Shown: positions 53,139 to 62,416 of the stretch, one piece after another | Layout of the letters: each line of letters opens with the position of its first letter | Numbering within the stretch: position 1 is the stretch's first letter | Source: an uncultured Eubacterium sp. | Lineage (GTDB): Bacteria; Bacillota; Clostridia; Lachnospirales; Lachnospiraceae | Assembly (NCBI GenBank): GCA_947178105.1 | Contig: CAMWXD010000015.1 | Coordinates: forward strand, 1-64,000 | Length of the DNA: 64,000 nt | Reading direction: 5' to 3' | Notes under the pieces: generated by a model | Seen by the model: only the letters and a program-made list of their open reading frames with translations | What the model was told of the DNA's origin: nothing | The model's database searches: none | Translations under genes and position numbers: made by a program

Positions 53139-54116
53139 CTATCTCCTTTCGTATATCTTTTCTACTATCTTCAATGCCTCATATGCATCCTGGATACTGC
53201 CCATCTGCAAAGGCTCGCCAGATACGATGGCAGATACCGTTTCTTCAAATTCCATCTTCCAAGACTGGTCTCCTCTGGGATACTCATAAATAACCGTTTC
53301 TGGCGGCCCCATCTCGGGCAGCATTTTGTAATAAGACAGCCTCTCTGTCCCATAACTTCCCCCAAGTCCTTCGACTGCCAGCTTTGCCTTCTCACAATAT
53401 ATTTCAAAAGAAAACATGTTTTTCCACTCCGTACAGCTCACCTGAAGCCATGCCGCCCGTTTGTCTTGTTTCTTCAAGCATAAAAATCCATTATCATCCA
53501 CGTCCATATCCCAGAAATACGTTGCTGCAAACCCTTCCACTTCTGTAAATTCACCCATAAACCAACGTGACAGGTCAATCAGGTGCACCCCTTGGTCGAT
53601 TGTCTCCCCGCCGCCGGATAGCTTTGAATCTGCACGCCATTCACTGTGATACCCCACTCTGCCTCCATGTCCGTACCTTCCCCGTATGAACATAACCTTA
53701 CCAACGTCTTCAAGCGTGGTGAGTTCTTTTGCTTTTAACAATGCTGGATGGTACCTGTGGTTAAATCCCACTTTTACTTTCAGGCCAGTGCCTTTTATAG
53801 TTTCCATAATCGGCTCCAGTTCCCTGGAACTAATTCCACCTGGTTTTTCCGCAATCACATGAATCCCATGCTGTACCGCATAAAGTGTAATCGGCGCCAG
53901 CATATAATTTAGTACAGCCACAACCACCAGCTCTACGTTTCCGCTCTCAATCAGCTCTTTATAATCGTCTGTTACAAAACCGCATTTTACTGTTTCAGCC
54001 AGTTTCCGTGCTTTTTCTATGCATACGTCGCATACCGCAGCCACCTGGTGCGGCAGGCATATGGCTTCTGCACGCTTATTGCCTATCAGGCCGCATCCTA
54101 TAATTCCTACCCGCAT
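53139..54116 (-). CDS. Gfo/Idh/MocA-family oxidoreductase
   Basis: 325 residues from the ATG at 54116, preceded by AAGGAGAAAGCA. RVGIIGCGLIGNKRAEA is the NAD(P) site, and HVIAEKPGGISSRELEPIME gives the family EKP motif. The C-terminal substrate domain has SGGGETIDQGVHLIDLSRWF with the usual catalytic Asp and His. These enzymes oxidise or reduce sugars and sugar derivatives, often sugar nucleotides in surface glycan loci. It lies between the epimerase and heptose kinase genes, so action on a heptose or related sugar is plausible. Confidence 0.87.
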   Translation of the reverse strand: MRVGIIGCGLIGNKRAEAICLPHQVAAVCDVCIEKARKLAETVKCGFVTDDYKELIESGNVELVVVAVLNYMLAPITLYAVQHGIHVIAEKPGGISSRELEPIMETIKGTGLKVKVGFNHRYHPALLKAKELTTLEDVGKVMFIRGRYGHGGRVGYHSEWRADSKLSGGGETIDQGVHLIDLSRWFMGEFTEVEGFAATYFWDMDVDDNGFLCLKKQDKRAAWLQVSCTEWKNMFSFEIYCEKAKLAVEGLGGSYGTERLSYYKMLPEMGPPETVIYEYPRGDQSWKMEFEETVSAIVSGEPLQMGSIQDAYEALKIVEKIYERR

Positions 54117-54126
54117 TGCTTTCTCC

Positions 54127-55083
54127 TTATCTGCGTACTTCAAATACCCATTCATTATTTTCCAGAAAATCGACCGTTTTCAGCACACCGTCTCTGATGC
54201 CATACTTCGGCTTCCATCCAAGGGAACGCACTTTGCCGGTATCCAGATAGATCAATGGGTTATCGCCAACCCATCCCCTGTCCCCGCCCGCATAAGTGAA
54301 CTCTGGCTCCAGCCCCATCCGCTGCGCAATCCAGGAAGCAGAGTCATTCACCTCGCAGTACTCGTCTGTCCCCAGGTTATAAATATTCACCTTTTCTTTC
54401 GCCTGCTCAATCACTGTAAAGACCGCATCCAGGCAGTCCTGCACATACAGATATGACTTCCTCTGTTTTCCATTGCCAAGAATATGCAGGCTCTTTGGGT
54501 TTTCTTTCAGCTTTTTATAAAAATCAAAGACATGCCCATGCGTATACCGCTCTCCCAGAATCGATACAAACCGGAAAATATATACCGTATAGCCAAAGCC
54601 TTCCGCATATGCCCCAAGCAGCCCCTCACATGCCAGTTTCGAAGCGCCATACAATGATGTCTGCACTGGAAATGGCGCCTGTTCAGGCGTTGGGACTACT
54701 TCCGCCTCGCCATAAACAGAGCCTGTGGAAGAAAACCCGATCCTGCTGATTTTATTTTTCCGCATGGCTTCCAGCACATAAAATGTCGCAATCGTATTCT
54801 GTTCCAAATCTTTTTTTGGATGCTCGCACCCCATACGCACATCCGCGTTTGCCGCAAAATGAAATACAAAATCACAGCCCTGCATAGCATAAGCCAGTTT
54901 TTCTCTATCCAGCGTATCCCCTTCCACAAGCGTAAAACTGCTGTTTTGAGATGCCTGCTCTAAAAATTCCCTTCTTCCTGTGGAAAAATTATCATATGCG
55001 ACTACCTCATCCCCTCTTGCAAGAATCCTGTCTACCATATTGGAACCGATGAATCCGGCGCCGCCTGTTACAAAATATTTCAT
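54127..55083 (-). CDS. NAD-dependent sugar nucleotide epimerase/dehydratase
   Basis: 318 residues. Extended [43 protein letters not shown], the Ser/Tyr/Lys triad in GFSSTGSVYGEAEVVPTPEQ and TSLYGASKLACEGL, and YLYVQDCLDAVFTVIEQ. It is of the UDP-glucose 4-epimerase-like group, variants of which sit beside hddA genes. Its exact sugar nucleotide is unknown; a GDP-heptose or UDP-hexose is possible. GATGGAGGC precedes the ATG. Confidence 0.85.
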   Translation of the reverse strand: MKYFVTGGAGFIGSNMVDRILARGDEVVAYDNFSTGRREFLEQASQNSSFTLVEGDTLDREKLAYAMQGCDFVFHFAANADVRMGCEHPKKDLEQNTIATFYVLEAMRKNKISRIGFSSTGSVYGEAEVVPTPEQAPFPVQTSLYGASKLACEGLLGAYAEGFGYTVYIFRFVSILGERYTHGHVFDFYKKLKENPKSLHILGNGKQRKSYLYVQDCLDAVFTVIEQAKEKVNIYNLGTDEYCEVNDSASWIAQRMGLEPEFTYAGGDRGWVGDNPLIYLDTGKVRSLGWKPKYGIRDGVLKTVDFLENNEWVFEVRR

Positions 55084-55116
55084 ATGTATGCCTCCATCTA
55101 TTTTTTATCATGATTC

Positions 55117-55587
55117 CTAATCGTTATGCCCTCCATTTATTTCATGTCCAATTCTTTTTCTCGTTTCTGCCTTTTCTAAAAATATTTTTTTCGAAATAAA
55201 GTTATACACTAACAGTATTGCTGTTGCCCCCACTTTACAAATCATTTTTCCTGTCTCTCCTTTATTCTCAACGCCATTTCCTGCCATATTAATAAATACG
55301 ACATCATAAAAGAACCACAAAGAAAATGTATTTATAAATAGTCCTATCAGGCTCAAACCAACAAATGCTGTAAATTCTTTTTTTCTTGACCAGCCTTTTT
55401 TATGGTCAAATACAAAGTTCACACTCATCCAATAGTTTGTAAGCATGGAACAGGAATATGAGGCTATATTGCAAACAATATAATAAACATGGTACATGCT
55501 CAATAAACTGAATACAGCCAAATCAACAATTGCCGCTATAACTCCTGCAAGGCTATATTTTAATATCTGAATAAATAATTTCTTCAT
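55117..55587 (-). CDS. GtrA-family membrane protein
   Basis: About 156 residues from the ATG at 55587 (AGGGAAG upstream). Four membrane spans, including LAGVIAAIVDLAVFSLLSMY at the N-terminus, and the conserved NYWMSVNFVFDHKKGWSRKK loop with RRxxxF-like position. GtrA proteins act with GtrB-type GT2 enzymes (such as 46750-47724) in moving undecaprenyl-phosphate-linked sugars to the outer leaflet, or with GT-C enzymes in modifying surface glycan. Confidence 0.88.
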   Translation of the reverse strand: MKKLFIQILKYSLAGVIAAIVDLAVFSLLSMYHVYYIVCNIASYSCSMLTNYWMSVNFVFDHKKGWSRKKEFTAFVGLSLIGLFINTFSLWFFYDVVFINMAGNGVENKGETGKMICKVGATAILLVYNFISKKIFLEKAETRKRIGHEINGGHND

Positions 55588-55688
55588 ACTGTACTTCCCT
55601 GTTTCCCTGCATACCTCTTCTGTCATCTACAGCACTCTTGATCATCAAACCTGTTGCATTTTATTCTCATCCGGCAGATTTCTGCAAA

Positions 55689-56421
55689 TTAATCTATATC
55701 CTTTCTAGGGTACAATGTCATACCTATAGCAATGTTGCAAAATTGCAAAGGAATTGGTATCGGGAAAAATCTTTTATGTTTAATAATAAAATACTTTTCA
55801 ATCTCTTCCATAATTTCATACGGCAAATTGATATGCTCAGATTGAATAAACCATTGATAGTCCATATGATACAACTTACGAAACAATCGCTCCGCACTTA
55901 TTTTTCGGCAAACCGTATACGCCAGGCTCCCTTCACATGGTATCACAATATGTGCTACCCCCCCCCCTTGTTAATACACGATGCATCTGTTTGACAGCTT
56001 CCGGCAGATTTGGCAGATGTTCTAATACATGAATCGCTATTATCCGGTCAAAACTTCCTTTCTTAGCGTATGTTTCCTGACAGTCTCCCACTATTGCATT
56101 CACATGTGGATACTTTTCTTTCAATGTTTGAACCAGATTTTCCCTGAGTTCCAGTATTGTATAGGACTGAGATCCCATATTTTCAAACGGAATATGGCTA
56201 CCAATACCTCCGCCAATTTCCAATGTCCTCCATAATTTTTTTCTTTTCTGATCTTTTATAAAGATTTTTGCAGGATAATTTTGATTAAAGATCTCTACTG
56301 CACCAAATTTTTTAGGCAATGTATCCAGCCACTGATGAAAAAAATCATCTTTTATTGCTTGTTGTCTTTTCGTTAGTTTCGGTAATTTTTTCGGCCATTT
56401 TTCAATCGTTTTGTTTTCCAT
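55689..56421 (-). CDS. SAM-dependent methyltransferase split at a G10 tract (phase OFF)
   Basis: Start ATG 56421, overlapping the stop of the membrane protein gene. First frame: LWRTLEIGGGIGSHIPFENM (motif I), FDRIIAIHVLEHLPNLPEAV and QMHRVLTRGGG, then a wrong-frame STYCDTM and stop. The second frame provides IPCEGSLAYTVCRKISAERL and FRKLYHMDYQWFIQSEH to the end. Nine G gives LTRGGVAHIVIPCEGSL and a continuous protein of 243 residues; eleven gives an immediate TAG. The 733-base span minus one is divisible by three. Current state is OFF, with a truncated protein lacking the C-terminal strand. Confidence 0.85.
55958..55967 (-). repeat. Poly-G tract (G10) in a methyltransferase gene
   Basis: Ten C on the plus strand, the longest homopolymer G/C tract in the window. 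One fewer G restores the frame. Confidence 0.92.
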
Positions 56422-58747
56422 TTGTATCTTCTCCCTTCAATTCCATTGTCTGTATTCGCACCCCATAAAGCGTTTTTTTATCATCAGCCCATCCCAACTC
56501 ATATGGTGTAAGCAACTGGCCTGTATAAAAATAAATTTCATTTTGCCCTCCAACATTTTCAAAAAAGACAGAATAACTGCCTACATCATTTATGGTAATC
56601 CTCTTTTGCTCACTCCCTATTTTTATATACAATGGCTTACCGTTTTCTTCTGTCTGTGCACGTGCAAAAGCATTGACAGTTACAGTCAGCTCTAACTTGT
56701 CGTATGGCAGAGGTTCCAGTAATTTTAATTTTGCAGTATTTTCTGAAGTCCAAGAACCATAAATATCTGATAAAAACCCACCAGATTTCTCTACAAAGAC
56801 ACTTCCTGGATTTAAACCTATTTTTTGATAAATAATATCTGATGGAATCCTGCCATTTAACTGGACAGTATATTTCATCTTTCTTTTCCCACTCTCGCCT
56901 GCATCCAGATACACAAAAGCATCATAATTTTTAAAAGGCATTTTACCATAATCTTTTCCATTCCCATAAGGAAGCAGCATATTACCACTCGAATAATATT
57001 CCTTTCCAGCAAAACAAATCGTCTGTTTTAAATAGTGCAAATAATGTCCTGAAAATTCGTCCTCAACACGAATAACCTTAGATTCACCCAATGCCTCCAT
57101 GTCTAACTTCCATTCTACAGAATCCCGCAGCCATTGATGCAGAGGATAGTTATTGTACCATTCATTCGTTCCATTCCATGCCTGTCCTACTCTAGCAGCA
57201 CAAAAAAGCATATTTGCTCCTATCAAAACTCCACCAAAGACGATATAATATTTTCGGAAATAGACAATCCCTGAACCGATAAAACAGGTAATCATATAAT
57301 ACAAAAACGGAGACATCCAAACCATCAGTTTTCCCAACACCCAATAATTCTTTTGCCATAATAAATATAAAATCAGCAAAATGCTGTAACAAAAAAAGTA
57401 ATTCCACAAAAACGGTATAGACAATTCATCTTTGCTTTTTTTAAGAAACTGAATAAAACCAATTCCAATTCCGGACACTATTGTAAGGATAAAAAGCATT
57501 TCAACTGCAATCAAAAAAATATTTGCGCTCCCCTGTACCGGAGGAATTAAAAAATAAAATCCAAAAAAAGAAATTACATGATTCAACGAATTTGTTATTA
57601 CATGATCAGAAGCATTTTTTCCTACCCAATAAGAATCAAAAATCTTCCACCAATCCTGCTTTATTGTGATACCTCCAATCAACTGGCCCTTCATAAAAGA
57701 AAATGCCATCCTGTAATTAGAATTCACAATGATAAGCAGACATGCAGAAAAACAAATGATAATAAACCACTTTAAAATGTCTTTTAAATGCGTACTGTCT
57801 CTTTTCCTTATATAATACAAAAGTAAATAAATACCTATTCCTCCTGCATAAACCATACTTGCTTCTGGATAAATCAAAAAAGCTGCTGTAATGGACACGC
57901 TTAAAAGGATGCGTCTTTCAATTTTTCTATCCTTATTTTCCAATTCCAGTAAAACAAATCTTATGATAGTAAAAATAATTGGAATACCACCAAGCTGTGA
58001 CCAGGCATTCAGGTCAAAATGGAGCTGTCCCCAAAATCCTAATAAATAACTGGCTAACAACAGGCATCTTATTGCAGGCATCCTGTTTTTCATCAAACAT
58101 CTGTAAAAGTAATATAGTACTGGTGCAAACATACTGTATAGTACCGACATGTATAAATATGCGCTCAAAAAAATGCTTCCCTTTCCTTCTTTCAATATAA
58201 GCGCAAAAGGCAACGTAACTGATGGCCTATCATTCATCAGACGATCCGCTCCCCATATCAATAAATCATTCTCCTTGAACAGCACATCTTCAGTCACATT
58301 TAAGTAATAGCTAAAATTGTGTTTAAGAACAGCGTACCCCACAGAAACATAATTGAAATTGTCGTCTATATTTCCACGAAAAACATAGAAATTTTCTCCA
58401 AATCCGCGATAATAGCTAATGTAAGCCAGACTGGCTGACAATGCAAAAAACAATAGTACAAAGCATAAAGAACAGAGGGATCTTTTTTCAATTTTTCGAA
58501 ATATAAAAATACATACAAATATGCTTATTACCGCTATCAGTATTTTAATTTCTTTTATATCTAAATCCATTCTAAAATACAGCAGGTTTAAGATAAGAAC
58601 CATCCATATAAATCCCAAACTAACTTCAAATAATAAAAGATTTTTATTCAGATTCAAAACTTTTGCAAAAGCGCTTCCCCATAGCCAGCATACAAAAATG
58701 AAAATACATGCAAGCACAAGATTATAAAACAATATTCTATCCTCCAT
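56402..58747 (-). CDS. Large multi-span membrane protein, GT-C-like
   Basis: 781 residues. About twelve membrane spans in the first 540 residues, beginning ILFYNLVLACIFIFVCWLWG, followed by an extracytoplasmic region with a beta-sandwich-like end (LELTVTVNAFARAQTEENGK and NEIYFYTGQLL). The ATG at 58747 has a weak ribosome site; GGAGG at codons 1-2 suggests a TTG at codon 6 (58732) as an alternative start. The plan resembles 41345-44005, but the sequences are diverged. A GT-C glycosyltransferase or ligase role is inferred from topology only. It precedes and overlaps a phase-variable methyltransferase. Confidence 0.6.
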   Translation of the reverse strand: MEDRILFYNLVLACIFIFVCWLWGSAFAKVLNLNKNLLLFEVSLGFIWMVLILNLLYFRMDLDIKEIKILIAVISIFVCIFIFRKIEKRSLCSLCFVLLFFALSASLAYISYYRGFGENFYVFRGNIDDNFNYVSVGYAVLKHNFSYYLNVTEDVLFKENDLLIWGADRLMNDRPSVTLPFALILKEGKGSIFLSAYLYMSVLYSMFAPVLYYFYRCLMKNRMPAIRCLLLASYLLGFWGQLHFDLNAWSQLGGIPIIFTIIRFVLLELENKDRKIERRILLSVSITAAFLIYPEASMVYAGGIGIYLLLYYIRKRDSTHLKDILKWFIIICFSACLLIIVNSNYRMAFSFMKGQLIGGITIKQDWWKIFDSYWVGKNASDHVITNSLNHVISFFGFYFLIPPVQGSANIFLIAVEMLFILTIVSGIGIGFIQFLKKSKDELSIPFLWNYFFCYSILLILYLLWQKNYWVLGKLMVWMSPFLYYMITCFIGSGIVYFRKYYIVFGGVLIGANMLFCAARVGQAWNGTNEWYNNYPLHQWLRDSVEWKLDMEALGESKVIRVEDEFSGHYLHYLKQTICFAGKEYYSSGNMLLPYGNGKDYGKMPFKNYDAFVYLDAGESGKRKMKYTVQLNGRIPSDIIYQKIGLNPGSVFVEKSGGFLSDIYGSWTSENTAKLKLLEPLPYDKLELTVTVNAFARAQTEENGKPLYIKIGSEQKRITINDVGSYSVFFENVGGQNEIYFYTGQLLTPYELGWADDKKTLYGVRIQTMELKGEDTNGKQND

Positions 58748-58784
58748 CTGCTATTTCTTAATCGGGCTCTTTGTAAATACATAT

Positions 58785-59900
58785 TTAAACAGATCCGCTT
58801 TCATACAAAATCTGCCCATACAAATCCAAAACCCTCTTTGCAGCTTCCTCCCACTGAAATCCACCAACTCTCCCATACCCATTCTCCACCATACATCGAT
58901 ACAGCTCTTGATCCTCTTCCAGCCGCAACATATACTCCGCAAACCCTGCATAAGCATCCGGTTTCACAAGTAACCCGTCCGTCCCCACAATCTCAGGAAT
59001 ACTCGTCACATCACTGACGATCACCGGCTTCCCAAAGTTCATCGCCTCCAGCACCGGCAGCCCAAACCCCTCATACCAGGTAGGATACAAAAACGCAAAA
59101 CAATACCGATACAGATTCGCCAGCTCCGCATCTGAGACATACTCTGTCACAACAACGTCCTGTGCCAGTCCCAGGCTTTCGATTTCTTTTGTAAAATTCT
59201 CCTGCATCCATCCATATCCGCCTGCAATACACAGCTTTTTGTCATTTTTGGAAAGCTCCTTATAGCGCTTATACGCTTTTAACAGCGTCCCGTAATTTTT
59301 CCTCGGCTCGATCGTCCCGACTGACAAAAAGTATGTGCCTTCCCTTAAACGAAATCTTTCCAATACCCGCCTGTTTTCTTGTTCTGCCAAAAGTGTATCC
59401 CGGTTTCCGCAGTAAATGACCTCGACCTTATCCTTTGGCACGCTTGGGAAAAAATGCAGAAGCCGGTCTTTTGTATAGTTTGAAATAGCAATGACCTTAT
59501 CTGCGAACAGCATCGCATCCAGTGTTCCCTGGTAGCAGAACAGGCGGTTTGCTTCTGTCGTATATTCCGGGTAGTCCATAAAGCAGACATCATAGATCGT
59601 AACGATCTTTTTTGCGGAAAGGTTTTTGGGATACCGAAAATTGTTGGAGTGCACGATATCCAGTTTTTTCATCACAGGGTCTTCCTCGCTGAAATTTTTA
59701 ATCAGTTTTTGCTCAAAATTTTTCTGTTGGATTCTTGTTGCATGTTCCACTGTATGCGGCCTGTAATCATAAAACCACGGAAGCAGCGTGTATTCATTTT
59801 CCTTGTCGATGTGTGCAAGCGCCCGGATGAGCTGGTCTGCATAAAATCCTGTCCCGGATTTCTTTTCACAAGTCTGGCTGATGTCAAATCCTATTTTCAT
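58785..59900 (-). CDS. Glycosyltransferase family 4
   Basis: 371 residues, GT-B fold. N-terminal KIGFDISQTCEKKSGTGFYA and DIVHSNNFRYP; the C-terminal domain contains FLSVGTIEPRKNYGTLLKAY and the donor motif FLYPTWYEGFGLPVLEAMNF. The EX7E pattern is complete. Close to mannosyltransferases (WbaZ-like) in style, and GDP-mannose or GDP-heptose would be an available donor from this locus. It follows the GT2 at 59937-60803. Confidence 0.88.
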   Translation of the reverse strand: MKIGFDISQTCEKKSGTGFYADQLIRALAHIDKENEYTLLPWFYDYRPHTVEHATRIQQKNFEQKLIKNFSEEDPVMKKLDIVHSNNFRYPKNLSAKKIVTIYDVCFMDYPEYTTEANRLFCYQGTLDAMLFADKVIAISNYTKDRLLHFFPSVPKDKVEVIYCGNRDTLLAEQENRRVLERFRLREGTYFLSVGTIEPRKNYGTLLKAYKRYKELSKNDKKLCIAGGYGWMQENFTKEIESLGLAQDVVVTEYVSDAELANLYRYCFAFLYPTWYEGFGLPVLEAMNFGKPVIVSDVTSIPEIVGTDGLLVKPDAYAGFAEYMLRLEEDQELYRCMVENGYGRVGGFQWEEAAKRVLDLYGQILYESGSV

Positions 59901-59936
59901 CCTTTGTTCTCCTACAGTGAATCATAACCTTCTGCA

Positions 59937-60803
59937 TTATTTCATAAAATACCAGCTTACCAGGTTTTTCCATGCATACCTTGGAATGTATTTGTAATGC
60001 TTTAAAAATTCCTTTGCCGACACTTTTGCAAGTATATGTGCGAACTGCGGATTGGTACGCCCATTTACGGTTCTTGGAATCTGCATTTCATCGACAATGA
60101 CATGCGCCAGGTTGTAGATCCATGCTGCGTCTGCCTTGCCCAGATTTTTTTCCTGCATAGAAAGCATTTCTTCATGTACGCTGCGCCTTGCGCCAAGCGT
60201 CTTATTATCCTCATACAAGCGGGAGCCTGCCAATATTTCATGCAGATGATAGAACGTTTCCCCTTTTCCCAGCCGGAGCCAGTAATCATAGTCCATGCAG
60301 TATTGCAGGGATTCGTCCAGATATCCATACTTTTCCGTCAGTGCCTTGCGAAAAAAAAGCGCTGGCTGGCAGATATAGCAGACTTTTTTCAACTGCTCGT
60401 AGTTAAAATCCTGCGTCTGATATTCCTCTATGATATTGTCCTGTTCATCTATGTGGTATGCATTTCCATAGACCACATTCTGCTCCTGATATTTTTCAAA
60501 CACTGCTAATACTTTTTGCAGCGCGCCCGGATAATAAATATCATCCGAATTCAGCCAGCCGATAATTTCTCCCCTGGCAGCTTTGATTCCCTTGTTCACA
60601 GCGTCTGCCTGCCCTTTGTCCTTTTCGCTTTTCCAGGTGATCCTGCTGCCGTATTCTTTTAAAATCGAAACTGTCTCATCGGTACTGCCGCCGTCCATAA
60701 CGAAATATTCCAGTCCTTTGATATTTTGAGACAGTACGCTTTCAATCGTACGCCGGATATATTTTCCCTGGTTAAACGAAGGGGTAACGATTGTGATTTT
60801 CAT
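59937..60803 (-). CDS. Glycosyltransferase family 2 (WcaA-like)
   Basis: 288 residues. KITIVTPSFNQGKYIRRTIE opens the GT-A fold, with YFVMDGGSTDETVSIL, RGEIIGWLNSDDIYYPGAL and MDYDYWLRLGKGE. The last is the acceptor-side Asp/Glu segment. The C-terminal 50 residues are basic and aromatic. CAGGAG precedes the ATG. Sugar specificity unknown. Confidence 0.88.
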   Translation of the reverse strand: MKITIVTPSFNQGKYIRRTIESVLSQNIKGLEYFVMDGGSTDETVSILKEYGSRITWKSEKDKGQADAVNKGIKAARGEIIGWLNSDDIYYPGALQKVLAVFEKYQEQNVVYGNAYHIDEQDNIIEEYQTQDFNYEQLKKVCYICQPALFFRKALTEKYGYLDESLQYCMDYDYWLRLGKGETFYHLHEILAGSRLYEDNKTLGARRSVHEEMLSMQEKNLGKADAAWIYNLAHVIVDEMQIPRTVNGRTNPQFAHILAKVSAKEFLKHYKYIPRYAWKNLVSWYFMK

Positions 60804-60852
60804 TTTCTCAGCTCCTGTCTGGTTCTTCCTGCTTTGATCAGTGCCCTGCCGC

Positions 60853-62385
60853 TTATGAATCCGCTGATGTTTCCAGGGATATCCTTGTGCCGTCCGCTTT
60901 TTCTACAATCAGCCCATGCACCATGACCCCCAGCCTTCTGTTGTCCTCATTTTTTAATTTCGCAGACGGCGTCCATGTCTTTGCTATGGTAAACGATATG
61001 CTGGCATGATCCTGCTGTATGGTTTCCCGAATCATAAACTTCCTGTCAGCGAGTACTGTATATTTTTTTCTGTATGCATTTTCACGGTAAACAATCCTTG
61101 CCTTTTTTCCCGCAAAAGCAGGATAGGTGCCTTGTATTTCCAATGTGCATCCTTTCTTTCCTTTGACAAACAGTTCGACTTGTCCGCCGCTCCATCCATC
61201 CTGATAAATCCCAGAGCATCCTTCCTGAAATACATATGCGGACTGGTCTTTCACCGTTTCCTGAAACAGCTTTACATACGCACTGGCCATGTGTCCTGTT
61301 TCATATGCTTTTAGCTTTTTATCATAATCCAAGCGGATTTCATCGGTCATTTCCGCCGCATACAAATATGCAATTCCGCCGCAGACCTCATCCGGCTTTT
61401 TCGGGTTAAAATAATGGATACTTCTGCATCCAATCTCCGGCAGGCTGGTAAGATTGCTGCAAGCGATCAGCTTATGCAAATGCATTGCTTCTACGACGGG
61501 AATCCCGAACCCTTCAAACAGGCTCGGATAAATCAGCCCCTTTGCCCCGTCTAAAATACTGTACAATTCCTCCTCAGAAAGATACCCGGTAATAACGACC
61601 TGCTCGCGGATGCCCAACTGCTCCAGCAGCTTTTCATAGTACTGCTTTTGTTCCAGCGGGTTTCCTGTCAGAACCAGTTTTGCATGTTTGTGCTGCGCTG
61701 CGTACATAGAAAAAGCGTTCAATAACAGTTTGTGGTTTTTATGCTCCCAAAAATTCGCCGGATATACAATGTAACTGTTTTTTGTTATATTCAGCCTTTC
61801 CAAAACAGAATCATCCTTTTTCTGAAAACGATTCTGAATCGCTATGTAAATCGTTTCCGCGCGGCTTCTGTCAAAGCCATACGTATCGCAGAACGTTTCT
61901 TTTGTATAATCTGAAATACATGCCACACGTTCGACACGGTTTACAATATTCTGGTAAAACTTTTTTCTGTGTTCCAGCTCTCCTGCATCAAAAAACTGGG
62001 GATAAAACTCGTGCTGGATGTCCAGGATTGTACTGACCGCAGGTATCCCCTGTTCCTTAAACACCGCAGCGCCAAAGGGGCAGAATAAAATGTTGGCATG
62101 ATTTGCTTTTAATGTATTGCGGTGATGAAAACAATGCAGGATCTTATGGATCAGCCGGTCGGCTGGCGCTATTCCTGTATAGGTTCTGTTTCCTTCCATT
62201 TGGATCAGCCTGACAGATCCAGGCAGTATTTTTTGCAGATAGTCCCTGTTCCACCCGCCGCATAAAACAAGTACTTCGATTCCCGGCACTTTTGCAATGC
62301 CTGCAATCAGTTCTACTGCGAAACCTGCTGCTCCCCCTGCGCTTCCATCGGGACGGATTGGCAGTACGTCTACTGCGATTCTCAT
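60853..62385 (-). CDS. Glycosyltransferase family 4 with a C-terminal beta-rich domain
   Basis: 510 residues from the ATG at 62385. GT-B domain: RIAVDVLPIRPDGSAGGAAG, then CPFGAAVFKEQGIPAVSTI, and the C-terminal half KNHKLLLNAFSMYAAQHKHA and LIYPSLFEGFGIPVVEAMHL. After about residue 375 comes a 135-residue beta-rich domain (QVELFVKGKKGCTLEIQGTY, then NEDNRRLGVMVHGLIVEKAD), a type seen at the ends of glycan-assembly proteins and probably binding carbohydrate. It lies between the coiled-coil methyltransferase and a GT2. Confidence 0.83.
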   Translation of the reverse strand: MRIAVDVLPIRPDGSAGGAAGFAVELIAGIAKVPGIEVLVLCGGWNRDYLQKILPGSVRLIQMEGNRTYTGIAPADRLIHKILHCFHHRNTLKANHANILFCPFGAAVFKEQGIPAVSTILDIQHEFYPQFFDAGELEHRKKFYQNIVNRVERVACISDYTKETFCDTYGFDRSRAETIYIAIQNRFQKKDDSVLERLNITKNSYIVYPANFWEHKNHKLLLNAFSMYAAQHKHAKLVLTGNPLEQKQYYEKLLEQLGIREQVVITGYLSEEELYSILDGAKGLIYPSLFEGFGIPVVEAMHLHKLIACSNLTSLPEIGCRSIHYFNPKKPDEVCGGIAYLYAAEMTDEIRLDYDKKLKAYETGHMASAYVKLFQETVKDQSAYVFQEGCSGIYQDGWSGGQVELFVKGKKGCTLEIQGTYPAFAGKKARIVYRENAYRKKYTVLADRKFMIRETIQQDHASISFTIAKTWTPSAKLKNEDNRRLGVMVHGLIVEKADGTRISLETSADS

Positions 62386-62416
62386 GTACATTAACCTCTA
62401 TTCCTGTTTTGCTTTT

